From the NCBI GenBank assembly GCA_019118565.1, contig DWYR01000008.1, positions 62,001 through 126,000 of the forward strand: a stretch of 64,000 bases of DNA, written 5' to 3'. This document shows, one piece after another, positions 9,554-18,199 of this stretch. The notes under the pieces were generated by a model that had not been told where the DNA came from, ran no database searches, and was given only the letters and a program-made list of their open reading frames with translations. Position 1 is the first letter of the stretch; every line of letters begins with the position of its first letter. A program made the translations under genes and the position numbers. Origin of the DNA: Candidatus Alistipes avicola. Lineage in GTDB: Bacteria > Bacteroidota > Bacteroidia > Bacteroidales > Rikenellaceae.

Positions 9554-10459
9554 TTATCGTTTGGCAGCAGCCCGGAGTTTGGCCGAGCGGGAACGGGGGT
9601 TGCGGGCGATCTCCCCGTCGGAGGGGATCACCGCCTTGCGGGTAATCACATCGAAGGGAAGTTCGGCCCGGCCGAAAAAGTCCTTTTCGATTCGCCCTTC
9701 GAAGTTGCCGCTGCGCAGGAAATTTTTGACCAGCCGGTCTTCGAGCGAGTGGTAGGAGATTACCACCAGGCGTCCGCCCGGCCGCAATACCTTGAGGCTC
9801 TGTTCGAGCGCCATTTTCAAGGCTTCCATCTCGCCGTTCACCTCGATGCGAAGTGCCTGGAAAAGTTTGGTCAGAAATTTGGCCTCCTCTTTTTTGGGGG
9901 TACAGGGTGCGACGGCTGCAACCAGCTCGGCGGTTGTTGAGATCGGCTGGCGTTCGCGTGCGCGAACAATACAGCCCGCCACTTTCCACGGGGTGCCGAT
10001 TTCACCCCAGTCGCCCAGGATGCGGGTGAGTTGTTCGGCATCGAGGGTATTGACCAGATCGGCAGCCGTTTGTCCTCCGCGCTGGTTCATGCGCATGTCG
10101 AGCGGCGCGGAGCCGCGGAACGAGAATCCCCGCTCTTCGGTATCGAAGTGGTGGGACGAGACACCCAGATCGGCCAGAATGCCGTCCACTTGGGTGATGC
10201 CGCGCAGGCGCAGTGCCCCGCGCAGGAAGCGGAAGTTACTCTCCACATAGTGGAACCGGCTGTCATCCGGGCAGTTGGCCTGTGTGTCCCGGTCCTGGTC
10301 GAATGCATAGAGCCGCCCTTCGGGACCCAGTTGCGAGAGGATGCGGCGTGAATGGCCTCCGCCACCGAACGTAAGGTCGACATAGGTCCCCGACGGGACG
10401 ATATCGAGCAGTCCGACAGACTCTTCCAGCAGAACGGGTATGTGATATGCAGAGGCCAT
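9554..10459 (-). CDS. rsmH: 16S rRNA m4C1402 methyltransferase
   Basis: RsmH (MraW) methylates N4 of C1402 in the 16S rRNA P site using SAM. I start at MASAYHIPVLLEE (10459); the open frame extends further upstream but runs across the divergent acyltransferase gene and is a shadow. The 301-residue product has the SAM motif FGGGGHSR (31-38), GILADLGVSSHHFD, RGFSFR.. PLDMRM and the C-terminal SYHSLEDRLVK. It is the first gene of the dcw block here; mraZ, its usual upstream neighbour, is missing. Confidence 0.93.
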   Translation of the reverse strand: MASAYHIPVLLEESVGLLDIVPSGTYVDLTFGGGGHSRRILSQLGPEGRLYAFDQDRDTQANCPDDSRFHYVESNFRFLRGALRLRGITQVDGILADLGVSSHHFDTEERGFSFRGSAPLDMRMNQRGGQTAADLVNTLDAEQLTRILGDWGEIGTPWKVAGCIVRARERQPISTTAELVAAVAPCTPKKEEAKFLTKLFQALRIEVNGEMEALKMALEQSLKVLRPGGRLVVISYHSLEDRLVKNFLRSGNFEGRIEKDFFGRAELPFDVITRKAVIPSDGEIARNPRSRSAKLRAAAKR

Positions 10460-10513
10460 TTTAAATTGAAAATATTTGGGGCTAAAGTTAGACATTTTTT
10501 TAACCAACTTTGC

Positions 10514-10521
10514 TATATTTG
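10514..10521 (+). promoter_or_regulatory. Bacteroidetes -7 box upstream of the glsA-like gene
   Basis: TATATTTG matches the Bacteroidetes -7 element TAnnTTTG. Transcription would start near 10527, giving a leader of about 20 bases before the ATG at 10547. No clear TTTG is seen 20 bases upstream, so this is a half-match. Confidence 0.5.
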
Positions 10522-10546
10522 CTTTGAATTTTTTTGAGACTTTTTC

Positions 10547-11380
10547 ATGGCGAAAATAGATATCGACGCCGTACTTGCGGCCAAAGCCCCGAAGGCGGCC
10601 CGCTGGATTCCGAAGTTCATAACCCGATGGTTGAAACGTACGGTTCATCAGGATGAGATCAACTACATTCTCTCCGAATATGGTTCGCTGCCTCCCCAAC
10701 AGTTTATCCAAGCCTGTTTCAAGTTTTGGGGGGTAACCTATTCGGTCGAAGGGATGGAACGGTTGGATCCGCACGGACGTTATCTCTTCGCATCGAACCA
10801 CCCGTTCGGCGGTATGGACGGCATGATGCTCGCCGATGAGTTGATCGAATATTTCGGTGATGTACGGGTCATTGTGAACGACCTGCTGATGCACGTCGAA
10901 CCGTTGCGTCCGCTCTGGATTCCGGTCAATAAGCATGGCTCGCAGAGTGCTGAGAATCTGCGTCGGTTCGACGAGGCCTTTGCCGGCGAGTTGCCGATTC
11001 TCACCTTCCCGGCCGGATTGTGTTCCCGTCGTCAGAATGGGGTGGTCAGCGACCCGGTGTGGCGGACCAATTTCGTCAAACGGGCGGCGGCTTTCGATCG
11101 TCAGATCGTTCCGATGTTTGTCGAAGGGCACCTCTCCGACTTCTTTTATCGGTTGTCGAATTTGCGGAAACGTTTGGGTATCAAATTTAACGTCGAGATG
11201 CTCTATCTGCCCGATGAGATGTTCTCGCAAAAGGGCAACCACTTCCGGATTCTGGTCGACGACCCGATTCCGGCGGAGGCGTTGGCCCGGCAGGGTGGCT
11301 GGCGGCAACAGACTGATTATGTGCGAGAAAAAGTTTATACACTGCAAAAAAAATTGGAACTGGAGTGCAAGCGGGGATAA
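10547..11380 (+). CDS. glsA: PlsC-like acyltransferase, probable glycine-lipid O-acyltransferase
   Basis: A 277-residue protein of the glycerolphosphate/lyso-lipid acyltransferase superfamily. The catalytic block is NHPFGGMDG (84-92); His and Asp are five residues apart rather than the usual four, as in the hemolysin-type branch. LTFPAGLCSR supplies the substrate-binding motif. The next gene is a GNAT-fold hemolysin-family acyltransferase, and such pairs (GlsA/GlsB) make N-acylated then O-acylated glycine lipids in Bacteroides. Soluble or membrane-associated; no signal peptide or clear transmembrane helix. Function is inferred from family plus pairing. Confidence 0.72.
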   Translation: MAKIDIDAVLAAKAPKAARWIPKFITRWLKRTVHQDEINYILSEYGSLPPQQFIQACFKFWGVTYSVEGMERLDPHGRYLFASNHPFGGMDGMMLADELIEYFGDVRVIVNDLLMHVEPLRPLWIPVNKHGSQSAENLRRFDEAFAGELPILTFPAGLCSRRQNGVVSDPVWRTNFVKRAAAFDRQIVPMFVEGHLSDFFYRLSNLRKRLGIKFNVEMLYLPDEMFSQKGNHFRILVDDPIPAEALARQGGWRQQTDYVREKVYTLQKKLELECKRG

Positions 11381-11414
11381 ATTTTTTTAGTTTTGTAACT
11401 AAAACTCAAAGTGA

Positions 11415-12413
11415 ATGGAACCTATTATCGAACCCGTTGACCGGGCATTGCTGACGGCGGAACTGACCCCGGAACGCAAGGTGCGGAATACGAACAAGGC
11501 CGGAAATGAGATCTACATTTTCGATGCGGCCGAGTGTCCTGCGCTGATGCGCGAAATCGGTCGTCTTCGGGAGGTCGCCTTCCGACAGGCGGGCGGCGGG
11601 ACCGGTCTTGCGCTCGATATTGACGAGGAGGATCTGGCCGGTGACGGATATTACCAGTTGATCGTCTGGGATCCGGCCGCACAGGAGATTATCGGCGGCT
11701 ATCGTTTCATCATCTGTACGACCCCTCATCCCCGGCACCTCTCGACCGAACACTATTTCACGTTCAGCGACAAATTCCGCCACAAATACCTTCCCCATAC
11801 AATCGAACTCGGACGTTCGTTTGTACAGCCGGCTTATCAGTCGCGCGGAAACTCGAAGAGTATCTACGCGTTGGATAATCTGTGGGATGGACTGGGCGCG
11901 CTGGTGGTGCTGAATCCCAAGGTAAAGTACCTGTTCGGTAAGGTAACCATGTATGCCTCCTACAAGGCGGCGGCACGAAATGCGTTGATCTGGTTCCTAC
12001 GCCGCTATTTCCCCGATCCCGACGGGTTGGTCAAGGCGATCCATCCGCTGCAGCTCGATTTGGACGATCCCTATTATGAGGAGTTCTTCTCGGGGCAAAA
12101 TTACGAGGAGAATTACAAGATCCTGATTCAGCGTATTCGGGAGTTCAACGAGAATATTCCCCCGCTCATCAATGCCTATATGAATCTTTCTCCTACGATG
12201 CGGGTTTTCGAGACGACACTCAACCCCGATTTCGGCAATGTGGAGGAGACGGCCATTCTGGTGACTGTTCCTGACATTTATCCTGAGAAGCGGCAGCGAT
12301 ATATGCGTTGGAAGGGGTGGCGCGATAACCTGAAACAACGTCGTGAACATTTCAGCCTCCGTCTACAGGAGCATCTGTCCCGAATTGGTGTCGGGAAGAA
12401 AAAAGAGGAGTAG
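11415..12413 (+). CDS. glsB: GNAT/hemolysin-family N-acyltransferase, probable glycine N-acyltransferase
   Basis: A 332-residue member of the OlsB/GlsB (hemolysin-like) acyltransferase family, which transfers 3-hydroxyacyl groups from ACP to an amino acid, glycine in Bacteroides GlsB. Family features are RLREVAFRQAGGGTG (about 50-64), the ELGRSFVQPAYQSR block (about 132-145) and LFGKVTMYASY. It starts 34 bases after the glsA-like gene, a probable two-gene operon. Glycine as acceptor is inferred from the organism type; ornithine is the alternative. Confidence 0.75.
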   Translation: MEPIIEPVDRALLTAELTPERKVRNTNKAGNEIYIFDAAECPALMREIGRLREVAFRQAGGGTGLALDIDEEDLAGDGYYQLIVWDPAAQEIIGGYRFIICTTPHPRHLSTEHYFTFSDKFRHKYLPHTIELGRSFVQPAYQSRGNSKSIYALDNLWDGLGALVVLNPKVKYLFGKVTMYASYKAAARNALIWFLRRYFPDPDGLVKAIHPLQLDLDDPYYEEFFSGQNYEENYKILIQRIREFNENIPPLINAYMNLSPTMRVFETTLNPDFGNVEETAILVTVPDIYPEKRQRYMRWKGWRDNLKQRREHFSLRLQEHLSRIGVGKKKEE

Positions 12414-12434
12414 AATACAGGCTCCGTGCAATAA

Positions 12435-12475
12435 AAACGACAAGCCCCGGATCATTTTCCCGGGGCTTGTCGTTT
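12435..12475. terminator. Bidirectional terminator between glsB and cydB
   Basis: A 16-bp perfect inverted repeat (12435-12450 and 12460-12475, core CAAGCCCCGG / CCGGGGCTTG) lies between the convergent ends of glsB and cydB, with A's on one side and T's on the other. Its right arm includes the first two bases of the cydB stop codon complement (12474-12475). Confidence 0.9.
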
Positions 12476-13613
12476 AGTATTTCGTCGTCTCTTTTTCGTT
12501 TTGAGGGCGGGGCTTTTGGCTTAGCGACCACCATGCGTAGGCGATGTAGGCGATGACGAATGGGATAAAGAGCGATACGATGCTCATGGTCTTGAGCGTG
12601 AACTGGCTCGAAGAGGAGTTGTAGATGGTCAGCGACGATTGCATGTCGGTCAGCGACGGATAGTAGCAGGTGTTGTTCCATCCGGCCGTAAGCAGCAGGG
12701 CCAATACCGTCAGGACGGTACCGATACCGCTCATCCAGATCGCCTTGCGACTCCCGAGCCATCCCAGCCAGATACCGCAGAGAACCAGTACGATGCCGGC
12801 CAGCAGCAGAATCGCTACGTAAGGCATAGCCAGCAGGTTGTGCAGATATTTATAGGCTTCGGGCGAGACGACCCCTGTCGCGGGATCCACGCTGTAACCC
12901 GTCGAGCAGAGCAGGCTGATGAGGAAGACAAGGAAGAAGACGAGGAACGCTCCGGCCGCGCAGATCGAGCGGCGGCGCGAACGTTCGCGAATCTCCGGAT
13001 TGTCGATGTCGTTGATAAAATAGTGTAGCGCCAGCGTGCGTGAGAGGAAGAGGACGGCCAGGCCCAGGGCCAGATTCCGGTAGTCGAGCACGGCTTCGAG
13101 TCCATGCCACGGCGTGCTCCATTGTGAGATCGTGGTGTTGCCGCCGAGATTGGCCATGTTGAGGCGGTCGACCGTGAAGTTTGCACCCGTGAAGAAGGTC
13201 CCCACGGCGATGCCCAGCAGCAGCGTGCCGGCTACGCCGTTGATCTTCAGGAACCAGTCGAAGGTCCTCTCGCCGAAGATGTTGCGCGGCTTGCGACGGT
13301 ATTCGTAGGAGACGGCCTGCAGGACGAAGACCAGCAGGATCAGCATCCAGACGTAGAATGCACCTCCGAAACTGGTCGAGTAGAAGAGCGGGAACGAAGC
13401 GAAGAACGCTCCGCCGAAGGTAACCAGTGTGGTGAATGTGAGTTCCCACCGGCGTCCCAGCGAATTGACGATCAGGTTACGTTCGTCTTCCGTGCGGCCG
13501 ATGGTATAGAGCAGGCTCTGTCCTCCCTGGACGAAGAGCATGAAAACCAGCAGCGCTCCCAGCAGGGAGATCAGCAGCCACCAGTAGTGTTGGAGAAATA
13601 TCATCGTGTTCAT
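12474..13613 (-). CDS. cydB: Cytochrome bd quinol oxidase subunit II
   Basis: A 379-residue integral membrane subunit of cytochrome bd, which reduces O2 to water with quinol (menaquinol here) and has high oxygen affinity. About eight to nine membrane segments are visible, with the family N-terminus (QHYWWLLISLLGALLVFMLF) and a Trp-rich ERTFDWFLKINGVAGTLLLG region. It starts 6 bases after cydA. In strict anaerobes this enzyme scavenges trace oxygen (nanaerobic respiration). Confidence 0.93.
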   Translation of the reverse strand: MNTMIFLQHYWWLLISLLGALLVFMLFVQGGQSLLYTIGRTEDERNLIVNSLGRRWELTFTTLVTFGGAFFASFPLFYSTSFGGAFYVWMLILLVFVLQAVSYEYRRKPRNIFGERTFDWFLKINGVAGTLLLGIAVGTFFTGANFTVDRLNMANLGGNTTISQWSTPWHGLEAVLDYRNLALGLAVLFLSRTLALHYFINDIDNPEIRERSRRRSICAAGAFLVFFLVFLISLLCSTGYSVDPATGVVSPEAYKYLHNLLAMPYVAILLLAGIVLVLCGIWLGWLGSRKAIWMSGIGTVLTVLALLLTAGWNNTCYYPSLTDMQSSLTIYNSSSSQFTLKTMSIVSLFIPFVIAYIAYAWWSLSQKPRPQNEKETTKY

Positions 13614-13619
13614 AGGGCT

Positions 13620-15185
13620 TTACTCTTTTTCGGGTCCGATCTTGATTTGTTTGCAGAGGATGCTGATCTCGGCCACGAGCAGGGCGGCGAAGAGCACCAG
13701 AAAGATGAAGAAGGTGGTTGCTACCGAGCTGCTGGCGATGCGCGATGCGGCTACGTTGACCGGCAGCAGATCCTGAATGGCCCAGGGTTGGCGTCCCACT
13801 TCGGCCACGATCCATCCGGCCTGCGAGGCGAGGTAGGCAACGGGCAGGCAGAGCAGCAGCACCCAGAGGAACCAGCGCTTGTTCTCGAGTTTGTCACGCC
13901 GGTTGTACCACCAGGTGAGTGCCAGTACAAGGATGAAGAGGAATCCTGCTCCCACCATCACGCGGAACGAGTAGAAGAGCATCGGTACGTTGGGTACGGC
14001 CTGTGCGGGTGATTCGAGATAACCATATCCGAGATAGGCAAAATACTCCTTCAGGAATTCGGCCCCCTGTGGCGTGTTGGGATCAAATTTGGCTCGGATC
14101 TCCTCGAGAGTCTCCTGGTCGCCGGCCTCTTTGGCCTCCTTGAAGCGTTCGAGTTCCGCGATGGCTACCTTGCCCCGTGCGATCTTCTCGACGGTGGACA
14201 TGATGCCGTAGTGCTGGTTGCCGTTCAGCAGGTCGTTGATGCCGGCAACGAAGGCATCCGGCGTGTGGTATCCCAGTACGGAGAGCATCTTGGGAATGCG
14301 GATGCTTGCCGAGAAGGGATCTTCGCCGTTGCCGCGTTCTGCCTCGGGGCGCAGCACGCCGATCACTGTAAGGTCGGCTCCCTCCTTACCGTCGTAGAGT
14401 GCTTCGAGGGCGGCGAATTTCATCGGCTGTTTCTGGGCGACGATGACACCCGAACGGTCACCCGTGAAGGCGGTGATCAGGGCGAAGACCAGACCGAATA
14501 CGGAGGCGATGCGAAGGCTGGCGCGAGCCATCTTCTGCTCCCGTTTGCGCAGCAGATACCAGGCGCAGACGGCACAGACGAAAAGGGCTCCCAGCACGAA
14601 GGAGGAGGTTACCGTGTGGGTAAACTTGTTGATTGCTACCGGTGAGAGGAGCACGTCCCAGAACGAGGTCATCTCGTTGCGGACCGTGTCGATGTTGAAG
14701 GTACATCCAACCGGATATTGCATCCAGGCGTTGGCGACCAGAATCCAGAGGGCCGACAAGTTGGCTCCGATGGCCGTAAGCCAGGTAGCCGAGAGGTGGA
14801 ATCCCCGGCTGACCCGGTCCCAGCCGAAGAACATGACGGCGACGAAAGTGGCCTCCAGGAAGAAGGCGAGGATACCTTCGATGGCGAGCGGTGCGCCGAA
14901 GATGTCGCCTACGAAATGCGAATAGTTGGACCAGTTGGTCCCGAATTCGAATTCGAGGATCAGTCCCGTTGCCACGCCGATGGCAAAGTTGATACCGAAC
15001 AGACGCATCCAGAATTTGGCCGTCCGTTTCCAGAACGGATCGCCCGAAAGGTAGTATTTGGTCTCCATCAGGGCGCAGATCACACCCAGTCCCAGGGTGA
15101 GGGGTACGAACAGCCAGTGGTAGATGGCCGTCATGGCAAATTGCGCTCTGGACCAATCGACAGTTTGTAGATAATCTGAGATCAT
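13620..15185 (-). CDS. cydA: Cytochrome bd quinol oxidase subunit I
   Basis: The 521-residue heme-bearing subunit (b558, b595, d). The N-terminus WSRAQFAMTAIYHWLFVPLT contains the conserved His of heme b595 (near residue 22), and GDRSGVIVAQKQPMK is the start of the Q-loop that binds quinol. MIFLVL-type membrane helices follow. Lies 8 bases after the DUF4492 gene and 6 before cydB. Confidence 0.94.
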   Translation of the reverse strand: MISDYLQTVDWSRAQFAMTAIYHWLFVPLTLGLGVICALMETKYYLSGDPFWKRTAKFWMRLFGINFAIGVATGLILEFEFGTNWSNYSHFVGDIFGAPLAIEGILAFFLEATFVAVMFFGWDRVSRGFHLSATWLTAIGANLSALWILVANAWMQYPVGCTFNIDTVRNEMTSFWDVLLSPVAINKFTHTVTSSFVLGALFVCAVCAWYLLRKREQKMARASLRIASVFGLVFALITAFTGDRSGVIVAQKQPMKFAALEALYDGKEGADLTVIGVLRPEAERGNGEDPFSASIRIPKMLSVLGYHTPDAFVAGINDLLNGNQHYGIMSTVEKIARGKVAIAELERFKEAKEAGDQETLEEIRAKFDPNTPQGAEFLKEYFAYLGYGYLESPAQAVPNVPMLFYSFRVMVGAGFLFILVLALTWWYNRRDKLENKRWFLWVLLLCLPVAYLASQAGWIVAEVGRQPWAIQDLLPVNVAASRIASSSVATTFFIFLVLFAALLVAEISILCKQIKIGPEKE

Positions 15186-15193
15186 AGGCAGCG

Positions 15194-15415
15194 TTATTCG
15201 TTAAGAATGGTTAATTGTTCGAGTACATGATCGCTCCGCTGGGCCTCTTCCATTCCCCCGAGCTGGTCGGGAAAGAAGAAGAGACGCAGAATGGCGAACA
15301 TGATGAATAGTTTTATGAGAATGATTGCCCACAGGGTGCGTCCGAGCGTCATCGAGCGGAATCCGTCGAGGTAGAAGCGCAGAATGGCAGCCGGAGTGGG
15401 AATGCGAAAAGCCAT
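15194..15415 (-). CDS. DUF4492 small membrane protein of the cyd operon
   Basis: A 73-residue protein with a conserved amphipathic start (AAILRFYLDGFRSMTLGRTLW) and one membrane helix (IILIKLFIMFAILRLFFFP, about 29-47). Small proteins of this family precede cydA throughout Bacteroidetes, and here it lies 8 bases before cydA. By position it may be a small accessory subunit of cytochrome bd like CydX, but it is not homologous to CydX and this role is inference. Confidence 0.8.
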   Translation of the reverse strand: MAFRIPTPAAILRFYLDGFRSMTLGRTLWAIILIKLFIMFAILRLFFFPDQLGGMEEAQRSDHVLEQLTILNE

Positions 15416-15608
15416 AATCGAGTTGGGCCTTTGAATCGGCCGAATTTAAAAATAATAAATGAATTCACCAATAAAACCGAGAGCAGGAGACCTCTCCCCT
15501 CTTTCGCTTCTCTCCGTAAGTGACAACGTCCAAAAGGAAACAAAAATCGGGCCTTGACTGTAGATCGGTAGCTGGAATCCTTCTCGGAGTGTTGCCGCCT
15601 GAAAAGAA
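15416..15608. other. Upstream region of the cyd operon
   Basis: About 190 bases without a gene, presumably holding the cyd promoter reading leftward. I find only partial matches to the TAnnTTTG box (for example GATTTTTG on the minus strand near 15546) and no clear partner element. No ORF of note. Confidence 0.4.
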
Positions 15609-15643
15609 AACGAGGAGGCAAACTCTGAGTTTGCCTCCTCGTT
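15609..15643 (-). terminator. Terminator after fhs
   Basis: A 16-bp perfect inverted repeat (15609-15624 / 15628-15643, core CGAGGAGGCAAACT) with a 3-base loop lies 18 bases beyond the fhs stop. On the minus strand a T-rich TTTTCTTTTC follows. Confidence 0.85.
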
Positions 15644-15661
15644 GATTCCTTTGTATGAAGA

Positions 15662-17329
15662 TTAGCTCAATCCTTCGATCAGCCCGTTTACGATGTCGAT
15701 ATGGTAGGCTTGGGGCTCTTTCGGCAGCCCCGGCATACGCATGATTTCGCCCATGATGACCACGAGCATCTCGGCTCCGTTGTTGATGATGATGTCGCGA
15801 ACCTTCAGCTCGAATCCCTCCGTGACATCGTACGCCTTCGGATCGGACGAGAAGGAGTATTGCGTCTTGGCGATGCAGATCGGGTAGTGCGAGATACCGA
15901 GCTGTTCGATCTGTTTCAACTTCTTCTCGGCGAGCGAAGTGTAGACAATCGAAGAGGCTCCGTAGATTCCCTGAGCCACTTTTCGAACCTTCTCACGAAC
16001 CGGATCGTTCTCCTCGTAGGTGAATTTCAGCGGCTCCGACGGATTGTGCTCGATCGTATCCACGACCAGCTTGGCCAGTTCCACGCCGCCCTCGCCTCCG
16101 TTGGCAAAGACGGTGTTCAGGGCAAAGCCGACACCCTTTTCGTGGCAGTGCTCGGCAACCAGCGAGATCTCCTCTTCCGTGTCGCTGGCGAAACGGTTGA
16201 AGGTGACGATTACCCGCTGTCCGAACTTCTTCATGTTTTCGATGTGTTTGTCCAGGTTGGCAAAGCCCCGGATCAAACCCTCACGGTTCGGCTCCTTGAT
16301 TTGCGATTCGGGAACGCCGCCGTGCAGTTTCAGACTCTGGGCCGTAGCCACGATAACCGTCAACTTGGGTGAGAGGCCGGCCTTGCGGCACTTGATGTTG
16401 AAGAACTTTTCGGCACCCAGATCCGCACCGAAACCGGCCTCGGTAATCAGGTAGTCGGCGTAGGTGAGCCCCATCTCGGTGGCCAGAATCGAGTTGCAGC
16501 CGTGGGCGATGTTGGCGAACGGGCCTCCGTGTACGAAGGCGGGGGTATGCTCGGTCGTCTGTACCAGGTTGGGCAGCAGGGCATCCTTGAGCAGGACGGT
16601 GATGGCTCCGGCAATGCCCAGGTCGCGGACGGTGAACGGTTTGTCATCGTACGTGTAGCCAAGCAGGATGTTGCCGATACGGCGTTTCAGGTCGTCGATG
16701 TCGGTAGCCAGGCAGAGGATCGCCATGATCTCCGAAGCGGAGGTGATGTCGAATCCCGTTTCGGCCGGAACACCGTTGGCCGAGCCGCCCAGTCCGGAGA
16801 CGATGTTGCGCAGGTTGCGGTCGTTCACGTCGAGTACCCGTTTCCATTTGATCTCCTTCAATCCCTGGCAGGTGTGGCGGTTCTGGTAGATGTAGTTGTC
16901 CAGCAGGGCCGTAATCATGTTGTGCGCCGAGGTGACGGCGTGGAAGTCGCCCGTGAAGTGCAGGTTGATGTTCTCCATCGGCAACACCTGGGAGTAGCCT
17001 CCGCCGGCGGCACCGCCCTTCATGCCGAAACAGGGTCCGAGCGACGGCTCGCGCAGGGCGACAACCGCCTTCTTGCCGATCTTGTTCAGTCCCAGAGCCA
17101 GGCCGATCGAAACGGTAGTCTTGCCGACGCCGGCCTTGTTCGGCGTGATGGCCGACACCAGGATCAGGTTATGTGCATCGACCTTTTTCCGGTCGATCAG
17201 ATGGGTCGGAATTTTGGCGATGTAGCGTCCGTAGTTTTGTACTTCGTCGCGGGGAACGCCCAACTTTTCGGCAACCTCTTCGATTCTATCTAATTGGGTC
17301 TCTCTTGCAATTTCAATATCTGTTTTCAT
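15662..17329 (-). CDS. fhs: Formate--tetrahydrofolate ligase
   Basis: A 555-residue enzyme making 10-formyl-THF from formate, THF and ATP. The P-loop [11 protein letters not shown] is at 62-72 and family blocks [21 protein letters not shown] (as [11 protein letters not shown] then MKGGAAGGG) and [10 protein letters not shown] are present. Length is typical. In a fermenting Bacteroidales it lets formate enter the C1 pool for purine and formyl-Met synthesis. Single-gene transcript with its own promoter (17352-17382) and terminator. Confidence 0.96.
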   Translation of the reverse strand: MKTDIEIARETQLDRIEEVAEKLGVPRDEVQNYGRYIAKIPTHLIDRKKVDAHNLILVSAITPNKAGVGKTTVSIGLALGLNKIGKKAVVALREPSLGPCFGMKGGAAGGGYSQVLPMENINLHFTGDFHAVTSAHNMITALLDNYIYQNRHTCQGLKEIKWKRVLDVNDRNLRNIVSGLGGSANGVPAETGFDITSASEIMAILCLATDIDDLKRRIGNILLGYTYDDKPFTVRDLGIAGAITVLLKDALLPNLVQTTEHTPAFVHGGPFANIAHGCNSILATEMGLTYADYLITEAGFGADLGAEKFFNIKCRKAGLSPKLTVIVATAQSLKLHGGVPESQIKEPNREGLIRGFANLDKHIENMKKFGQRVIVTFNRFASDTEEEISLVAEHCHEKGVGFALNTVFANGGEGGVELAKLVVDTIEHNPSEPLKFTYEENDPVREKVRKVAQGIYGASSIVYTSLAEKKLKQIEQLGISHYPICIAKTQYSFSSDPKAYDVTEGFELKVRDIIINNGAEMLVVIMGEIMRMPGLPKEPQAYHIDIVNGLIEGLS

Positions 17330-17351
17330 GGTGAAAATGAATTTAATTATA

Positions 17352-17382
17352 CAAAGTAAATGGAAATAACCCGAATAACAAA
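17352..17382 (-). promoter_or_regulatory. Probable fhs promoter
   Basis: On the minus strand TTTG (17382-17379), 19 bases, then TTACTTTG (17359-17352), one base off the TAnnTTTG consensus. The start would fall near 17346, about 17 bases before the ATG. Confidence 0.55.
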
Positions 17383-17457
17383 ATGTTTTTTTGCGCGAAG
17401 GAGTTTGCCGAAAAAAAGATCATTTTTCGTCGTTTCGCTCCGATGGTTTTTTTGTAT

Positions 17458-17465
17458 TACCTTTG
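17458..17465 (+). promoter_or_regulatory. -7 box upstream of gph
   Basis: TACCTTTG fits TAnnTTTG exactly. Transcription from near 17471 would give a leader of about 60 bases containing a small hairpin (TATCC/GGATA). No clear TTTG lies about 20 bases upstream, though TTTCG is close. Confidence 0.5.
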
Positions 17466-17530
17466 TCCCGCTGCAAGGGTAGAGGTGGTATATCCGGACT
17501 TGGATATTCGCTCGTGCACATAAATTCTGA

Positions 17531-18199
17531 ATGAATATGAAGACTCGATTGGTGATTTTCGATCTGGACGGGACGCTGCTCAATACGATCGGCGACCTGG
17601 CTGCCTGTTGTGATTATGTATTGGCTCGACGGGGATTGCCTCAGCACTCTTATGAGGAGTATTGTCACTTTGTCGGCAACGGCGTAACGCGACTGGTCGA
17701 GCGGGCCTTGCCCGAGTCGATGCGGGATCCCGAAACGGTCGCCGCTGTCCGGGCCGATTTTGTCGCCTACTATACCGAACACATCGATTGCCATACCAAA
17801 CCTTATGACGGGATTCCGGAACTGCTCGCAACGCTTGCCGAGCGGGGCGTGAAACTGGCCGTAGCTTCCAACAAGTTCCAGGCTGGAACTGAAAAACTGG
17901 TGAGCAAATTCTTCCCGCAGCTTCACTTTGCTGCCGTGATGGGGCAGATGCCCGACCGTCCGTTGAAGCCGGACCCGCGTGTGATATATGAGATTTTGGA
18001 TCAGGTGGGCGCGTCGAAAGCGGAGACTCTTTACGTCGGCGATTCCGGAATCGATATGGATGCAGCCCGTGCGGCAGGGGTCTTCTCGATCGGGGCGACC
18101 TGGGGGTTCCGTTCTGTTGAGGAGTTGAAAGAACACGGGGCGGACTGTCTGGCAATCCACCCCGGAGAGATTATAGATTGTTTGAAAAGCGACGCTTAA
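17531..18199 (+). CDS. gph: HAD-superfamily phosphatase, phosphoglycolate phosphatase-like
   Basis: A 222-residue HAD hydrolase of the Gph type. Motif I is FDLDGTLLNT (9-18), motif II lies in LAVASNK, the lysine of motif III in KPDPRVI, and motif IV is VGDSGIDMDAARAAG. The helical cap sits between motifs I and II (RLVERALPE). Likely removes 2-phosphoglycolate from DNA repair, though HAD substrates are hard to predict. A second ATG two codons downstream is possible. Its stop overlaps that of the convergent sigma-54 gene. Confidence 0.78.
   Translation: MNMKTRLVIFDLDGTLLNTIGDLAACCDYVLARRGLPQHSYEEYCHFVGNGVTRLVERALPESMRDPETVAAVRADFVAYYTEHIDCHTKPYDGIPELLATLAERGVKLAVASNKFQAGTEKLVSKFFPQLHFAAVMGQMPDRPLKPDPRVIYEILDQVGASKAETLYVGDSGIDMDAARAAGVFSIGATWGFRSVEELKEHGADCLAIHPGEIIDCLKSDA

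Noticed and set aside
9534..9989. Upstream extension of the FtsL-like gene into rsmH
   Set aside because: The extension translates rsmH in another frame; the FtsL-like protein starts sensibly at 9533.
10460..11347. Upstream extension of rsmH over the glsA-like gene
   Set aside because: It is antisense to a clear gene, and RsmH homology begins at MASAYHIP.
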